Of a stretch of 64,000 bases of DNA, positions 27,149 to 35,013 are shown piece after piece (within the stretch, counting starts at the first letter, position 1; the number at the start of each line of letters is the position of its first letter). Below the pieces are notes generated by a model, which saw nothing but the letters and a program-made list of their open reading frames with translations, was not told the origin of the DNA and ran no database searches. Position numbers and translations under genes: made by a program. The stretch is from contig NZ_CP108070.1 of the NCBI RefSeq assembly GCF_036178845.1, positions 2,666,001 through 2,730,000 on the forward strand, given 5' to 3'. Origin of the DNA: Streptomyces sp. NBC_00271. Lineage in GTDB: Bacteria > Actinomycetota > Actinomycetes > Streptomycetales > Streptomycetaceae.

Positions 27149-27910
27149 TCAGTTGAGCGGTCCGCCGGCCACGTACAGGACCTGGCCGGAGACGAATCCG
27201 GCGGCCTCGCCGGTGAAGAAGGCGATCGCGTTGGCGATGTCGTCGGGGTTGCCGACGCGCTGCACGGGGATCTGGGTGGCGGCCGCGGCCTGGAAGTCCT
27301 CGAAGCCCATGCCGACGCGCTCGGCGGTGGCCGCCGTCATGTCGGTGGCGATGAAGCCGGGCGCGACGGCGTTGGCGGTGACGCCGAACTTGCCGAGCTC
27401 GATGGCGAGGGTCTTCGTGAGGCCCTGAAGACCGGCCTTGGCGGCGGAGTAGTTGGCCTGGCCGCGGTTGCCGAGCGCCGAGGACGACGACAGGTTGACG
27501 ATCCGGCCGAACTTGGCGTCCACCATGTACTTCTGGCAGGCCTTGGCCATCAGGAAAGCGCCGCGCAGGTGCACGTTCATGACCGTGTCCCAGTCGGACG
27601 CGGCCATCTTGAACAGCAGGTTGTCGCGGAGCACGCCCGCGTTGTTCACCAGGACGGTCGGCGCACCGAGCTCCTCGGCGATCCGCGCGATCGCGGCCTC
27701 GACCTGGGCCTCGTCGGAGACGTCGCAGCCGACCGCGAGGGCCTTGCCACCGGCGGAGGTGATCTTCTCGACGGTGTCCTTGCACGCGGCCTCGTCGAGG
27801 TCGATCACCGCGACGGCGCGGCCCTCGGCGGCCAGTCGTACGGCGGTCGCGGCGCCGATGCCGCGCGCGGCACCGGTGACTACGGCGACGCGCTGCTCAG
27901 TGGTGGACAT
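27149..27910 (-). CDS. 3-oxoacyl-ACP reductase-like SDR (FabG family)
   Basis: The 253 residues include TGAARGIGAAT, NNAGVLRDN, LSSSSALGNRGQANYSAAKAGL (Ser-Tyr-Lys triad), and NAVAPGFIATDMT, the last two being typical of FabG rather than generic SDRs. It would reduce 3-oxoacyl thioesters with NADPH. GAGGAG precedes the ATG. It is the first gene of the operon; its leader carries four short tandem repeats. Confidence 0.93.
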   Translation of the reverse strand: MSTTEQRVAVVTGAARGIGAATAVRLAAEGRAVAVIDLDEAACKDTVEKITSAGGKALAVGCDVSDEAQVEAAIARIAEELGAPTVLVNNAGVLRDNLLFKMAASDWDTVMNVHLRGAFLMAKACQKYMVDAKFGRIVNLSSSSALGNRGQANYSAAKAGLQGLTKTLAIELGKFGVTANAVAPGFIATDMTAATAERVGMGFEDFQAAAATQIPVQRVGNPDDIANAIAFFTGEAAGFVSGQVLYVAGGPLN

Positions 27911-27928
27911 TGCTGGTTCTCCTCGCCC

Positions 27929-27992
27929 TTGAAAAGCCCTGCGGCTTGAAATGCCCTGCGGTGGAATGTCCTGCGGCGGAATGTCTTGCGGC
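27929..27992. repeat. Four tandem imperfect repeats, 15-17 bp, in the SDR operon leader
   Basis: The units are at 27929-27945, 27946-27962, 27963-27977 and 27978-27992, consensus GAAATGCCCTGCGGC with changes at two or three positions. They lie 19-82 bp upstream of the fabG-like ATG on the minus strand, between its ribosome-binding site and the likely promoter. Beyond them, AGCG-AC-CGCT at 28016-28025 is a small inverted repeat of TetR-operator type. Confidence 0.7.
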
Positions 27993-28099
27993 TCACACGG
28001 TACGCCCGTCCGGTGAGCGACCGCTTAGTACCTTCGGTAGACGTGACGCTAGAAGCCCTGGCACCCGGTGTCAACGGCACACCACGCGGGTGTGATCCA

Positions 28100-28483
28100 T
28101 TACCTGACCAGCAACTGGAGCAACCGCTCCGTCTCCGCCTCCGGATCGGCGGTGAGTCCGGTGTGCACGGGCCCCGGCTGCACGACCGTCGAACGGGGGG
28201 CGATCAGCCAGCGAAAACGCCGCCCGGCATCGTCACCAGCGGCCTGACCTGCCGCTTTGCCACCCGCACAGACCCCCTCGACCGCCCGCAGCGCGGCCCG
28301 TACGCCGGCCACGTCGGCCTCCGGATCCAGGGCCAGCAGCTTGGTCTCGTCCAGATGGGTGCGCACCCCGACGAAGGACTTGGCGCGGCAGTACACCAGT
28401 ACGCCCGCGTTGAAGCACTCACCGCGCTCGACCCGCGGCACCACGCGCAGCAGCGCGTACTCGAAGACGTCCCGCTCGCTCAC
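28100..28483 (-). CDS. DUF3037 protein, partner of the HipA-like kinase
   Basis: The 127 residues start at GTG 28483, which overlaps the stop of the HipA-like gene (GTGA), so translation is coupled. The opening DVFEYALLRVVPRVERGECFNAGVLVYCRAKSFVGVRTHLDE matches DUF3037, and FRWLIAPRSTVVQPGPVHTGLTADP is its second conserved block. DUF3037 genes are repeatedly found beside HipA-like kinase genes in bacteria, implying joint function. What that function is has not been established to my knowledge. Confidence 0.88.
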   Translation of the reverse strand: MSERDVFEYALLRVVPRVERGECFNAGVLVYCRAKSFVGVRTHLDETKLLALDPEADVAGVRAALRAVEGVCAGGKAAGQAAGDDAGRRFRWLIAPRSTVVQPGPVHTGLTADPEAETERLLQLLVR

Positions 28484-29244
28484 TTGTCCCCCTCGAAGCC
28501 CTTGATGCGCCCCTCGATCACGCCGGCCCGCGCCAGCAGCGGCTGCGCGTAGGCACGCCGCAGGGCGTCCGGCGAGTCGAAGCCGGGTTCGTCGGCCAGC
28601 CACGCGTCGGGGATCTCCGCGGTCACCTCGGCCAGCAGGTCCTCGGTCACCAGCGGCGCCAGCTCGGCCGCGGCGGAGGCGATGTCCGGGCCGAAGGGCG
28701 CGAGCGCGTGGTCGGAGGCGTCGTAGGGCTTGGCCGCGGAGGTCGCCGCGCCCGGCCAGTGGTGGTGCCAGATCATGGTGGCGCCGTGGTCGATGAGCCA
28801 CAGGTCGCCGTGCCACATCAGCAGATTGGGGTTGCGCCAGGAACGGTCGACGTTGTTGACCAGCGCGTCGAACCAGACGATCCGCCCGGCCTCCTCGGGG
28901 CTCACCTCGAAGGCGAGGGAGTCGAAGCCGATCGCGCCGGGGAGGAAGTCCATCCCGAGGTTCGGTCCGCCGCTCGACTTGAGCAGCTCCTGCACTTCCT
29001 GGTCCGGCTCCCCGAGCCCCAGGACCGGGTCGAGGCCGAGGGTCACCAGGCCGGGCACGCGCAGGCCGAGTCGGCGGGCGAGTTCACCGCAGACGACCTC
29101 CGCGACGAGCGTCTTGCGGCCCTGCCCCGCGCCGGTGAACTTCATGACGTACGTCCCGAGATCGTCGGCCTCGACGAGCCCCGGCAGCGAGCCGCCCTCA
29201 CGCAGCGGCGTGATGTAGCGGGTCACGATGACTTCCTTGAGCAT
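28480..29244 (-). CDS. HipA-like kinase-fold protein
   Basis: The 254 residues show a minimal HipA/PI4K-type kinase fold without the HipA N-terminal subdomain. A glycine-rich loop with a likely nucleotide-contacting Lys (TYVMKFTGAGQGRK, K35) is followed by the catalytic loop LVNNVDRSWRNPNLL (D133, N138 or N140) and a metal-binding LIDHG (150-154, in place of DFG/D-x-G). It corresponds to Pfam's HipA-like kinase family. Gene order with DUF3037 is conserved and the two genes overlap by 4 nt. It is not accompanied by a HipB antitoxin, so it should not be called a standard toxin-antitoxin pair. Confidence 0.85.
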   Translation of the reverse strand: MLKEVIVTRYITPLREGGSLPGLVEADDLGTYVMKFTGAGQGRKTLVAEVVCGELARRLGLRVPGLVTLGLDPVLGLGEPDQEVQELLKSSGGPNLGMDFLPGAIGFDSLAFEVSPEEAGRIVWFDALVNNVDRSWRNPNLLMWHGDLWLIDHGATMIWHHHWPGAATSAAKPYDASDHALAPFGPDIASAAAELAPLVTEDLLAEVTAEIPDAWLADEPGFDSPDALRRAYAQPLLARAGVIEGRIKGFEGDK

Positions 29245-29441
29245 CGCCCCAGGCTACTGGGGTGGTCACGGCCGCCGGACGTGACCCGTGGGCGCCCGCG
29301 GCGGCGGTGTCCCGAGCAGATCGGCGCGGCTGTCGAACCGCTGTCGATTCGGTCAAGAAGTCCTCAGCTCCTGAACAGCGCAGACGGGCGGACCGTACCT
29401 CTGTACGGATCACCATCACGTCCGTTGAAGGGAATGTCAGC

Positions 29442-29930
29442 ATGACCAGCGAATCGCTTCACCCCGTTCCGGCCCCGGCCCGCCGCACCGTCGTGGCGGC
29501 GGTCGGCACGGCGGGACTCGCCGTCGCGCTGACCGCGTGCGGGTCGGACAACAAGTCCTCCGACTCCAACTCCGGATCCGGCGCGAGCGCGAGCAGCGGG
29601 GGTACGGGCGGGGGCGACAACGCCGCGGCGGGCAACGCGGGCGGCACGGTCCTCGCCAAGACCACCGACATCCCGGAGGGCGGCGGCAAGGTCTTCGAGT
29701 CCCAGGGCGTCGTCGTCACCCAGCCGACCGCGGGCACCTACAAGGCCTTCTCCTCCAAGTGCACCCACCAGGGCTGTGCGGTGAAGGGCATCGCCGACAA
29801 CGTGATCACCTGCCCGTGCCACAACAGCCAGTTCTCCGCGACCGACGGCAGCGTGAAGAAGGGGCCCGCGACACAGCCGCTGGCCGCCGCCAACATCACC
29901 GTGGACGGGGACTCGATCAAGCTCGCGTGA
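29442..29930 (+). CDS. Rieske 2Fe-2S lipoprotein
   Basis: The 162-residue protein has a twin-Arg-like and lipoprotein-type signal (RRTVVAAVGTAGLAVALTAC), a Ser/Gly-rich linker, and a Rieske domain with CTHQGC and CPCHNSQF, giving the two Cys and two His ligands of a 2Fe-2S cluster. Exported Rieske lipoproteins of this size are common in streptomycetes; partner and electron path are unknown. ATG 29442 follows GAAGGGA. The gene converges on an isochorismatase-like gene across a shared hairpin. Confidence 0.92.
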   Translation: MTSESLHPVPAPARRTVVAAVGTAGLAVALTACGSDNKSSDSNSGSGASASSGGTGGGDNAAAGNAGGTVLAKTTDIPEGGGKVFESQGVVVTQPTAGTYKAFSSKCTHQGCAVKGIADNVITCPCHNSQFSATDGSVKKGPATQPLAAANITVDGDSIKLA

Positions 29931-29939
29931 CGCGGCCGG

Positions 29940-29962
29940 GGCCGCGCCTCAGCGGCGCGGCC
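29940..29962. terminator. Hairpin between convergent genes
   Basis: Perfect 9-bp arms (GGCCGCGCC, 29940-29948; complement 29954-29962) with a 5-nt loop lie right after the Rieske stop codon. They include the stop and last codons of the isochorismatase-like gene on the other strand, so it may serve both. Confidence 0.6.
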
Positions 29963-30587
29963 TCTCGAAGCAGGCCAGCACGTCGTCGGTCGCCGTGATC
30001 GTGGCGACCAGGGCGAGCGTGTTGCGGATCATCGCGGGGGTGTAGTCGGAGGGCACCCCCGCGATCGCGTCCGCGGGCACCACGGCGTTGTAGCCGCGGT
30101 TCACGGCGTCGAACACGGTGTTGGGGACGGCCACGTTGGCGGAGACTCCGGTCACGACGAGGGTGCGACAGCCCAGGTTGCGCAGCAGCGCGTCGACGTC
30201 GGTGCCCGCGAGCGGGGACAGGCCGTGCAGGCGACGTACGACGAAGTCCTCCTCGGTGACCTCGATCGGCGGCGCGACGCGGACCGCGGTGGTGCCCGAC
30301 AGCTGTTGCACGGGCAGCCGTTCGGCCGCGCGGAACAGGCGGGCGTTGCGGTTGGCGCCCCGCCCGTCGGGCCGTCGCTCGGCGATCGCGTGGATCACCT
30401 GGACGCCGCCGCGGCGGGCACCGGCCACCAGCCGGGCGATGTTCGCGAGCGCCCCCGACGACCGGGCCTCCTTGGCGAGTTCGGGCAGTGCGCTGTCCGG
30501 GCCGACGACGCCCTGCTGGCATTCCACGGTGAGCAGAACGGTCCCGTCCGGGTCGAGGAGTGTGCTGAGCTGTTCACGCGACGGCAT
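29949..30587 (-). CDS. Isochorismatase-fold (cysteine hydrolase) protein, active site not conserved
   Basis: The 212 residues follow the isochorismatase-like hydrolase fold. At the catalytic positions the usual D-x-Q is ECQ (E22), the usual Lys is Arg (VVRRL, 118-119), and the usual Cys of TGVxxNxCV is Ala (TGVSANVAVPNT, A153). All three triad residues are therefore replaced. This variant recurs in actinobacteria, so it is probably a real subfamily, either non-hydrolytic or with a different chemistry. GGGGAG precedes the ATG. Confidence 0.85.
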   Translation of the reverse strand: MPSREQLSTLLDPDGTVLLTVECQQGVVGPDSALPELAKEARSSGALANIARLVAGARRGGVQVIHAIAERRPDGRGANRNARLFRAAERLPVQQLSGTTAVRVAPPIEVTEEDFVVRRLHGLSPLAGTDVDALLRNLGCRTLVVTGVSANVAVPNTVFDAVNRGYNAVVPADAIAGVPSDYTPAMIRNTLALVATITATDDVLACFERPRR

Positions 30588-30740
30588 GACTCCCCTTGTC
30601 GTCGAGGGTCGGGCGGGCGAGCGTAACGAGCATTGCGCAAGGACGGAAGACGGCCCATGCTTTTCTGACGAACTGTCAGAGGATCTCTGTCGACGTAGAA
30701 GATCGACGCATCAGGTCGACATGAAAGAAGAGGTGACCGC

Positions 30741-31208
30741 ATGACCGTCACTCAGCGCAGGGGTCGGAAGATCATGATGACCCCCGGCGAGCTGGACGAG
30801 TTCCTCACCACCCAGCGCACCTGCCGCGTCGCCACGGTGTCGAAGGACGGCGCCCCGCACGTGAGCGCGCTCTGGTTCGTCTGGGACGGCACCTCGTTGT
30901 GGCTGTACTCCGTGGTACGCAGCAAGCGCTGGACGGAGCTGAGCCGCGACCCGCGGGTCGCGGTGGTGATCGACACCGGTGAGGAGTACGGGGAGCTGCG
31001 CGGCGTCGAGCTGTCCGGCGCGGTGGAGTTCGTGGGCGAGGTCCCCCGCACCGGGGAGCTGTGCGCCGAACTCGACGTCCCCGAGACCTTGTTCGCCCGC
31101 AAGAACTTCGGCCTGGAGGAGATGCCGCACGACGGCCGTCACGCGTGGGCCCGGCTGACGCCGACAGCCATAGCCTCCTGGGACTTCCGCAAGCTGCCGC
31201 CGCTCTAG
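30741..31208 (+). CDS. PPOX-fold, F420- or FMN-binding protein
   Basis: The 155-residue split-barrel protein has the order of PPOX-class F420-dependent proteins: EFLTTQRTCRVATVSKDGAPHVSALWFVWDGTSLWLYSVVRSKRWTELSRDPRVAVVIDTGE. K68-R69-type residues in SKRW would contact the flavin phosphate. Members reduce small molecules or bind flavin. AGAGGTG before the ATG gives a good start. It ends 1 nt before the repeat island. Confidence 0.88.
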   Translation: MTVTQRRGRKIMMTPGELDEFLTTQRTCRVATVSKDGAPHVSALWFVWDGTSLWLYSVVRSKRWTELSRDPRVAVVIDTGEEYGELRGVELSGAVEFVGEVPRTGELCAELDVPETLFARKNFGLEEMPHDGRHAWARLTPTAIASWDFRKLPPL

Positions 31209-31345
31209 GGCCTGTCCGGCGGAGAATGCCGCAGACGCGGGGCTTGGCACGCCCATCTGCGGCGTTGTCGTCGGTTGCCGACGCTCCGCGTCGTCGCCCT
31301 CCTCCGCCTTGCAGCCGGCCGCACCGTCGAACCCCCGAATCCGCC
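31209..31345. repeat. Palindromic interspersed element, non-coding
   Basis: The stretch starts directly after the PPOX stop with GGGCCTGTCCGGCGGA. It contains GCCGCAGA (31228-31235) facing TCTGCGGC (31256-31263), and CGTCGG-TTG-CCGACG at 31269-31283. From memory, this text pattern recurs many times in Streptomyces chromosomes, resembling a miniature repeat element, but I could not search for copies. No transposase or terminal repeats at both ends are visible. Confidence 0.5.
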
Positions 31346-31365
31346 GCCGTTGCCTCACACCAGCC

Positions 31366-31590
31366 GCCGCGGGGCTCTCGCAAGCGTGCGTCGCTGCAGG
31401 GCTTCCGCAGACCCTGGTCACCGTAGGGCTTCGGCAAGCCGACGGAACGATGGGGGCTCGCGAGGCGGCAGCGTCGCGAAGCTTCCGTGAGGCCGCGGCG
31501 TGGGGCCACCGCGAACCCCCGCCACCGCAGGACACGCGCTTCCCTGGGGGACTTCCGCAAGCTCTCCCCACCGGGAGACGTCCGCGAGCC
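31366..31590. repeat. Degenerate tandem array, period about 27 bp
   Basis: A core of the type GCAGGGCTTCCGCAAGC recurs with its GCT at 31374, 31401, 31428, 31456 and 31481, at spacings of 27, 27, 28 and 25. Weaker copies run on to about 31590. The reverse complement carries GGAAGCCCTGC, resembling the repeats at 27929. No ORF of plausible composition is present. The rest of the gap, to 31654, shows nothing else. Confidence 0.65.
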
Positions 31591-31654
31591 ACCACGGCGA
31601 CCGGCCGCGCAGCCGCCGGCCCGCCGCAGCCCAGGTCACCGCTCAGGTCACTGC

Positions 31655-32557
31655 TCAGCCGACGCTCTCCCCCGCCGCCCGCAGCGCCGCGACCGCCGCT
31701 CTGATCGACGGGCGGCGGTCGGCGTCCGCGCGCCAGATCACGTAGACATGCCGCCGGACGGCCTGCCGCAGCGGCACCGTGACGACTCCGTCCGGCATCG
31801 GCCGGCGCCCGAGCAGCGGCGCGATGCAGACACCGAGCCCCGCGGCGACCAGGCCGAGCTGGGTGTGCGTCTCGGCGGCGCGATGGCCGATGTGCGGCTC
31901 GACGCCCCGGGAGCGCAACGTGAACATCAGCCACTCGTGGCAGAACTCGCCCTCGCCCCATGTGATCCACTCGTCGTCGGCGAAGTCGCCGAGGTCGACC
32001 TCCGCGCGGTCCGCGAGCCGGTGGCCGACCGGCATCGCCACGTCGGCGGGGTCGTCGAGGATCGGGGCCTTGACCAGGCCGTCGGGCAGCGGCATCGGCT
32101 TGTTGTACCAGTCGAGCACCACCGCCAGATCGAGGTCGCCCCGGATCACGCCGGCGACCCCGGCCTCGGGCTCCAGCTCGCTGGAGCTCACCCGCAGCCC
32201 GGGGTGATCGGCGCGCAGCGCGGCGAGCGCGGTGGGGAACAGCCCGCGCGCGGCGGTCGGAAAGGCGGAGAGCCGCAGCTCACCGACGACCTGACCGCGC
32301 TGGGCCTCCAGGTCGGACTGGGCGAGCTCGACCTGCGACAGGATGCGCGCGGCATGCTCGGCGAGCAGCCGTCCGGCATCCGTGAGACGCACCCCTCGCC
32401 CGTTCTTGGCGAGCAGCTGCTGCCCCACCTCGCGCTCCAGCTTGGACATCTGCTGGGAGACGGCCGACGTCGTGACGTGCAGCCCTTCGGCCGCGCCGCT
32501 CACCGAGCCGTGCCGGGCGAGGGCGTCGAGGGTGCGCAGACGCTCCAGATTCAACAT
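31655..32557 (-). CDS. LysR-family transcriptional regulator
   Basis: The 300 residues start with a classic LysR helix-turn-helix: NLERLRTLDALARHGSVSGAAEGLHVTTSAVSQQMSKLEREVGQQLLAKNGRGVRLTDAG. A two-lobe effector domain follows. It is divergent from an EamA transporter gene and the 74-bp gap has direct and inverted repeats, so it likely controls that transporter. The effector is unknown. ATG 32557 places the helix-turn-helix at the N-terminus; in-frame upstream starts overlap the repeats. Confidence 0.93.
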   Translation of the reverse strand: MLNLERLRTLDALARHGSVSGAAEGLHVTTSAVSQQMSKLEREVGQQLLAKNGRGVRLTDAGRLLAEHAARILSQVELAQSDLEAQRGQVVGELRLSAFPTAARGLFPTALAALRADHPGLRVSSSELEPEAGVAGVIRGDLDLAVVLDWYNKPMPLPDGLVKAPILDDPADVAMPVGHRLADRAEVDLGDFADDEWITWGEGEFCHEWLMFTLRSRGVEPHIGHRAAETHTQLGLVAAGLGVCIAPLLGRRPMPDGVVTVPLRQAVRRHVYVIWRADADRRPSIRAAVAALRAAGESVG

Positions 32558-32565
32558 GTAAGCAA

Positions 32566-32609
32566 TGCTACGAGATACCACTCGAGAAATCTCGCTTGTG
32601 CTACGAGAT
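32566..32609. promoter_or_regulatory. Direct and inverted repeats between LysR and EamA genes (likely operator)
   Basis: TGCTACGAGAT occurs at 32566-32576 and 32599-32609, 33 bp apart. Between them CGAGAAATCTCG (32583-32594) is a 5-bp inverted repeat with a 2-nt spacer, and its ATCTCG half also pairs with the first repeat. LysR proteins typically bind such paired sites. Confidence 0.6.
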
Positions 32610-32631
32610 CGTCTGCCTCATCGTTACGACC

Positions 32632-33567
32632 ATGAGCGCCGTGACCACTCCCCGAACCGACACCCCGACCGCCACGACCCCCCGCCGTCGCACCGCCCTC
32701 GACTGGCGGATCCGCTTCGGCGCCCTCTCGCTGATCTGGGGTTTCAGCTTCCTGCTCATCAAGGTCGGCACGGAGGGCTACGCGCCGTTCCAAGTCACCT
32801 TCGGACGGCTGCTGTTCGGGACGGCGGTGCTCGCGGCGGCGATGGTGGTGAAGCGGGAGCGGCTGCCGCGCGGGGCCCGCACCTGGGGTCATCTCACGGT
32901 CGCGGCCTTCCTGCTCAACGCACTGCCGTTCTCGCTCTTCGCCTACTCCGAGCTGACGATCCCGTCCACGCTCGCGGGCATCTGCAACGCGACCTCGCCC
33001 CTGTGGGGCATGGCCCTGTCCCTGGTCGCTCTCTCCGAGGACCGCCCGACCCGGCGCAGGGTCGCCGGTCTCGGCATCGGCTTTCTCGGCGTCCTGACGG
33101 TCCTCGGCGTCTGGCAGGGCTTCCACGGCCTGGACGCCACGGGCACGCTGATGGCCCTGCTGGCCTCGCTGAGCTACCCGATCGGCTGGATCTACGTCCG
33201 CCGTACCCTGGCCGGCACCGGCCACTCGCACCTGTCGATGACCGGCGCCCAACTCCTGCTCGCCACTGCCCAACTGGCCCTCGTCACCCCGCTGTTCACC
33301 GCGTTGCCGAGCCACTTCCCGGTCGTCCCGCTGCTCGCGATCGCCGCCCTGGGGGCCCTCGGCACGGGCCTGGCCATGCTCGTCCAGTACGGCATCGTCG
33401 CCGAGGTCGGCCCGACGACGGCCCAGATGGTCACGCACTTCATCCCGGTGATCGCCACCGCCGCGGGCGTCGCGATCCTCGGCGAGTCGCTGAGCTGGTC
33501 CACGCCGGTCGGCGCGGTGATCGTCCTCGCCGGCGCCGCGCTCACCCAGGCCGGACCGCACCGCTGA
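32632..33567 (+). CDS. EamA/DMT-family transporter
   Basis: The 311 residues contain ten hydrophobic segments in two EamA repeats: LSLIWGFSFLLIKVGTEGYAPFQVTFGRLLFG opens the first, LMALLASLSYPIGWIYVRR the second. The C-terminal LGESLSWSTPVGAVIVLAGAAL is the usual end. It probably exports amino acids or related metabolites. Divergent from a LysR gene that likely regulates it. ATG 32632 was chosen over 32596 because the latter overlaps the repeats. Confidence 0.92.
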   Translation: MSAVTTPRTDTPTATTPRRRTALDWRIRFGALSLIWGFSFLLIKVGTEGYAPFQVTFGRLLFGTAVLAAAMVVKRERLPRGARTWGHLTVAAFLLNALPFSLFAYSELTIPSTLAGICNATSPLWGMALSLVALSEDRPTRRRVAGLGIGFLGVLTVLGVWQGFHGLDATGTLMALLASLSYPIGWIYVRRTLAGTGHSHLSMTGAQLLLATAQLALVTPLFTALPSHFPVVPLLAIAALGALGTGLAMLVQYGIVAEVGPTTAQMVTHFIPVIATAAGVAILGESLSWSTPVGAVIVLAGAALTQAGPHR

Positions 33568-33580
33568 CGGCGCCCTCAGG

Positions 33581-33658
33581 GCGTACGGACCGATTCACAC
33601 GTAACCGCGCACGGACCGACTCTCACGTAGCCGCGCACGGACCGACTCACACATAGCC
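33581..33658. repeat. Three 26-bp tandem repeats at the MocR stop codon
   Basis: The units are 33581-33606, 33607-33632 and 33633-33658, differing at a few positions, each with the core CACGGACCGA followed by CACGTAGCC. A partial fourth copy follows at 33659. The last unit contains the stop and final four codons of the gene at 33647, so the array looks like duplication of a gene end. Units are adjacent with no spacers, so it is not a CRISPR. Confidence 0.8.
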
Positions 33659-34978
33659 GCGTACGGGCGCCGGTCCGACGGCGGAGGCGACGGCGTCCGC
33701 CAGCGGCTCGATGTCGTCCGGCGTCAGAGTCGAGACGGTGATCCGTATCCCGGGCGGCGCGCTCATCCGGAAGCGCGCCCCGGGCGCGACCGCCCAGCCG
33801 GCGTGCAGCAACCGCGCGACCGCTCCCGTCTCGTCCGGGACGGGGATCCACACGTTCATCCCGCTGCGCCCGTACGCCTCGATGCCACGCCGCTTCAGGG
33901 CGTCGATCAGCGCGTCCCGGCGCCGCCCGTACGCCGCCGCCACGGCCGTGACGTCCACCGCGCCGTGCGCCCACAGGTGGACGACCGCCCGTTGCAGCAG
34001 ATGGCTCACCCAGCCGGGCCCCAGCCGCTGCCGCCCGTGCACCCGGTCCATGGTGACGGGGTCCCCGGTGAGGACGGCGAGCCGCAGGTCGGGGCCGTAG
34101 GCCTTGGCGACGGAGCGTACGAAGGCCCAGTCGCGGGTCACCCCGGCCAGTGGGTGCAGCGGCAGGTCGACGATCCGATGCCCGTGGTCGTCCTCGACGA
34201 GCAGGACGTCCGGGTGCACCTTCAGCACGGAACGCAGGGCACGCGCGCGTGCGGCGCCCACCGCGGCGCCGGTCGGGTTCTGTGCCCGGTCCGTGACGAT
34301 CAGCGCGCGGGCACCGGCCTCCAGGGCATGGCGTACGTCGTCGGGGACCGGGCCCTCGTCGTCGACGCGCACCGGGACCGTGCGCAGCCCGAGCGCCGGG
34401 GCGAGGTCGAACACGCTGCCCCAGCCGGGATCCTCGACGGCGACGGCGTCCCCGGGCTTGAGATGGGCCGCCAGCACGCGCTCGATGGCGTCGAGCGATC
34501 CGGAGGTGACGACGACGGGCCCGTCGGGGACGCCGTCCGCGTCGAGGTCGGCGCGCGCGAGCCGCTCCAGCTCTGCCTCGACGGCGGCCTCCCCGTACAT
34601 CACGGGATCCCGGTCCGACCGTCCGGCCGCCGCCGCGAACGCCTCGGCGAGGGCGGGCAGCAGGGCCGGGTCGGGGTTGCCGTCGGCCACGTTCCGCACG
34701 CCCTCCGGCACCTCGACCCGGATGTAGTCGCGTCCCGTCGTGACGGGTTTCGAGCGGATCCGGCTGCCGCGCCGACCCGCGGTCTCGATCACCCCGCGTT
34801 CACGCAGGGTGCGATAGGCGGCGGCGACGGTGTTGGGATTCACCCCGAGCCGCTCCGCCAACTCCCGCATCGGCGGAAGCAGTTGCCCCGGTTCGAGGTC
34901 ACCGCTGCCCACCGCACGCTCGACGCTCGCGGAAATGTCCGCTGCGCGACGCCCTTCGATCCGATACTCTTCTAGCAC
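33647..34978 (-). CDS. MocR/GntR-type regulator with aminotransferase-like domain
   Basis: The 443-residue protein joins a GntR winged helix (ADISASVERAVGSGDLEPGQLLPPMRELAERLGVNPNTVAAAYRTLRERGVIETAGRRGSRI) to a type-I PLP-aminotransferase domain. SVAKAYGPDLRLA carries the PLP-binding Lys (SVAK). MocR proteins sense PLP or amino-acid derivatives; PdxR regulates vitamin B6 genes. GTG 34978 follows TAATCT on the minus strand at leaderless spacing. It is divergent from a PPOX-fold gene across a 12-bp palindrome. Confidence 0.92.
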   Translation of the reverse strand: MLEEYRIEGRRAADISASVERAVGSGDLEPGQLLPPMRELAERLGVNPNTVAAAYRTLRERGVIETAGRRGSRIRSKPVTTGRDYIRVEVPEGVRNVADGNPDPALLPALAEAFAAAAGRSDRDPVMYGEAAVEAELERLARADLDADGVPDGPVVVTSGSLDAIERVLAAHLKPGDAVAVEDPGWGSVFDLAPALGLRTVPVRVDDEGPVPDDVRHALEAGARALIVTDRAQNPTGAAVGAARARALRSVLKVHPDVLLVEDDHGHRIVDLPLHPLAGVTRDWAFVRSVAKAYGPDLRLAVLTGDPVTMDRVHGRQRLGPGWVSHLLQRAVVHLWAHGAVDVTAVAAAYGRRRDALIDALKRRGIEAYGRSGMNVWIPVPDETGAVARLLHAGWAVAPGARFRMSAPPGIRITVSTLTPDDIEPLADAVASAVGPAPVRGYV

Positions 34979-34989
34979 AAAGAAGATTA

Positions 34990-35001
34990 TGCACTAGTGC
35001 A
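34990..35001. promoter_or_regulatory. Perfect palindrome between MocR and PPOX genes (likely operator)
   Basis: TGCACTAGTGCA is a perfect 12-bp palindrome in a 35-bp divergent gap, 12 nt from the MocR start and 12 nt from ATG 35014. It overlaps the presumed -10 of the plus-strand gene and lies just upstream of TAATCT for the minus-strand gene. Confidence 0.65.
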
Positions 35002-35013
35002 ATGGAGAGCGCA

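Noticed and set aside
28480..29244. Classical HipBA toxin-antitoxin locus
   Set aside because: No HipB-type helix-turn-helix partner is present; the neighbour is DUF3037.
30711..31970. Minus-strand open frame through the repeat island
   Set aside because: It crosses the PPOX gene antisense, the repeats and the LysR gene; repeat-derived peptide text only.
33581..33658. CRISPR-like tandem repeats
   Set aside because: The units adjoin without spacers and no cas gene is present; the same applies to the 31.4-kb array.
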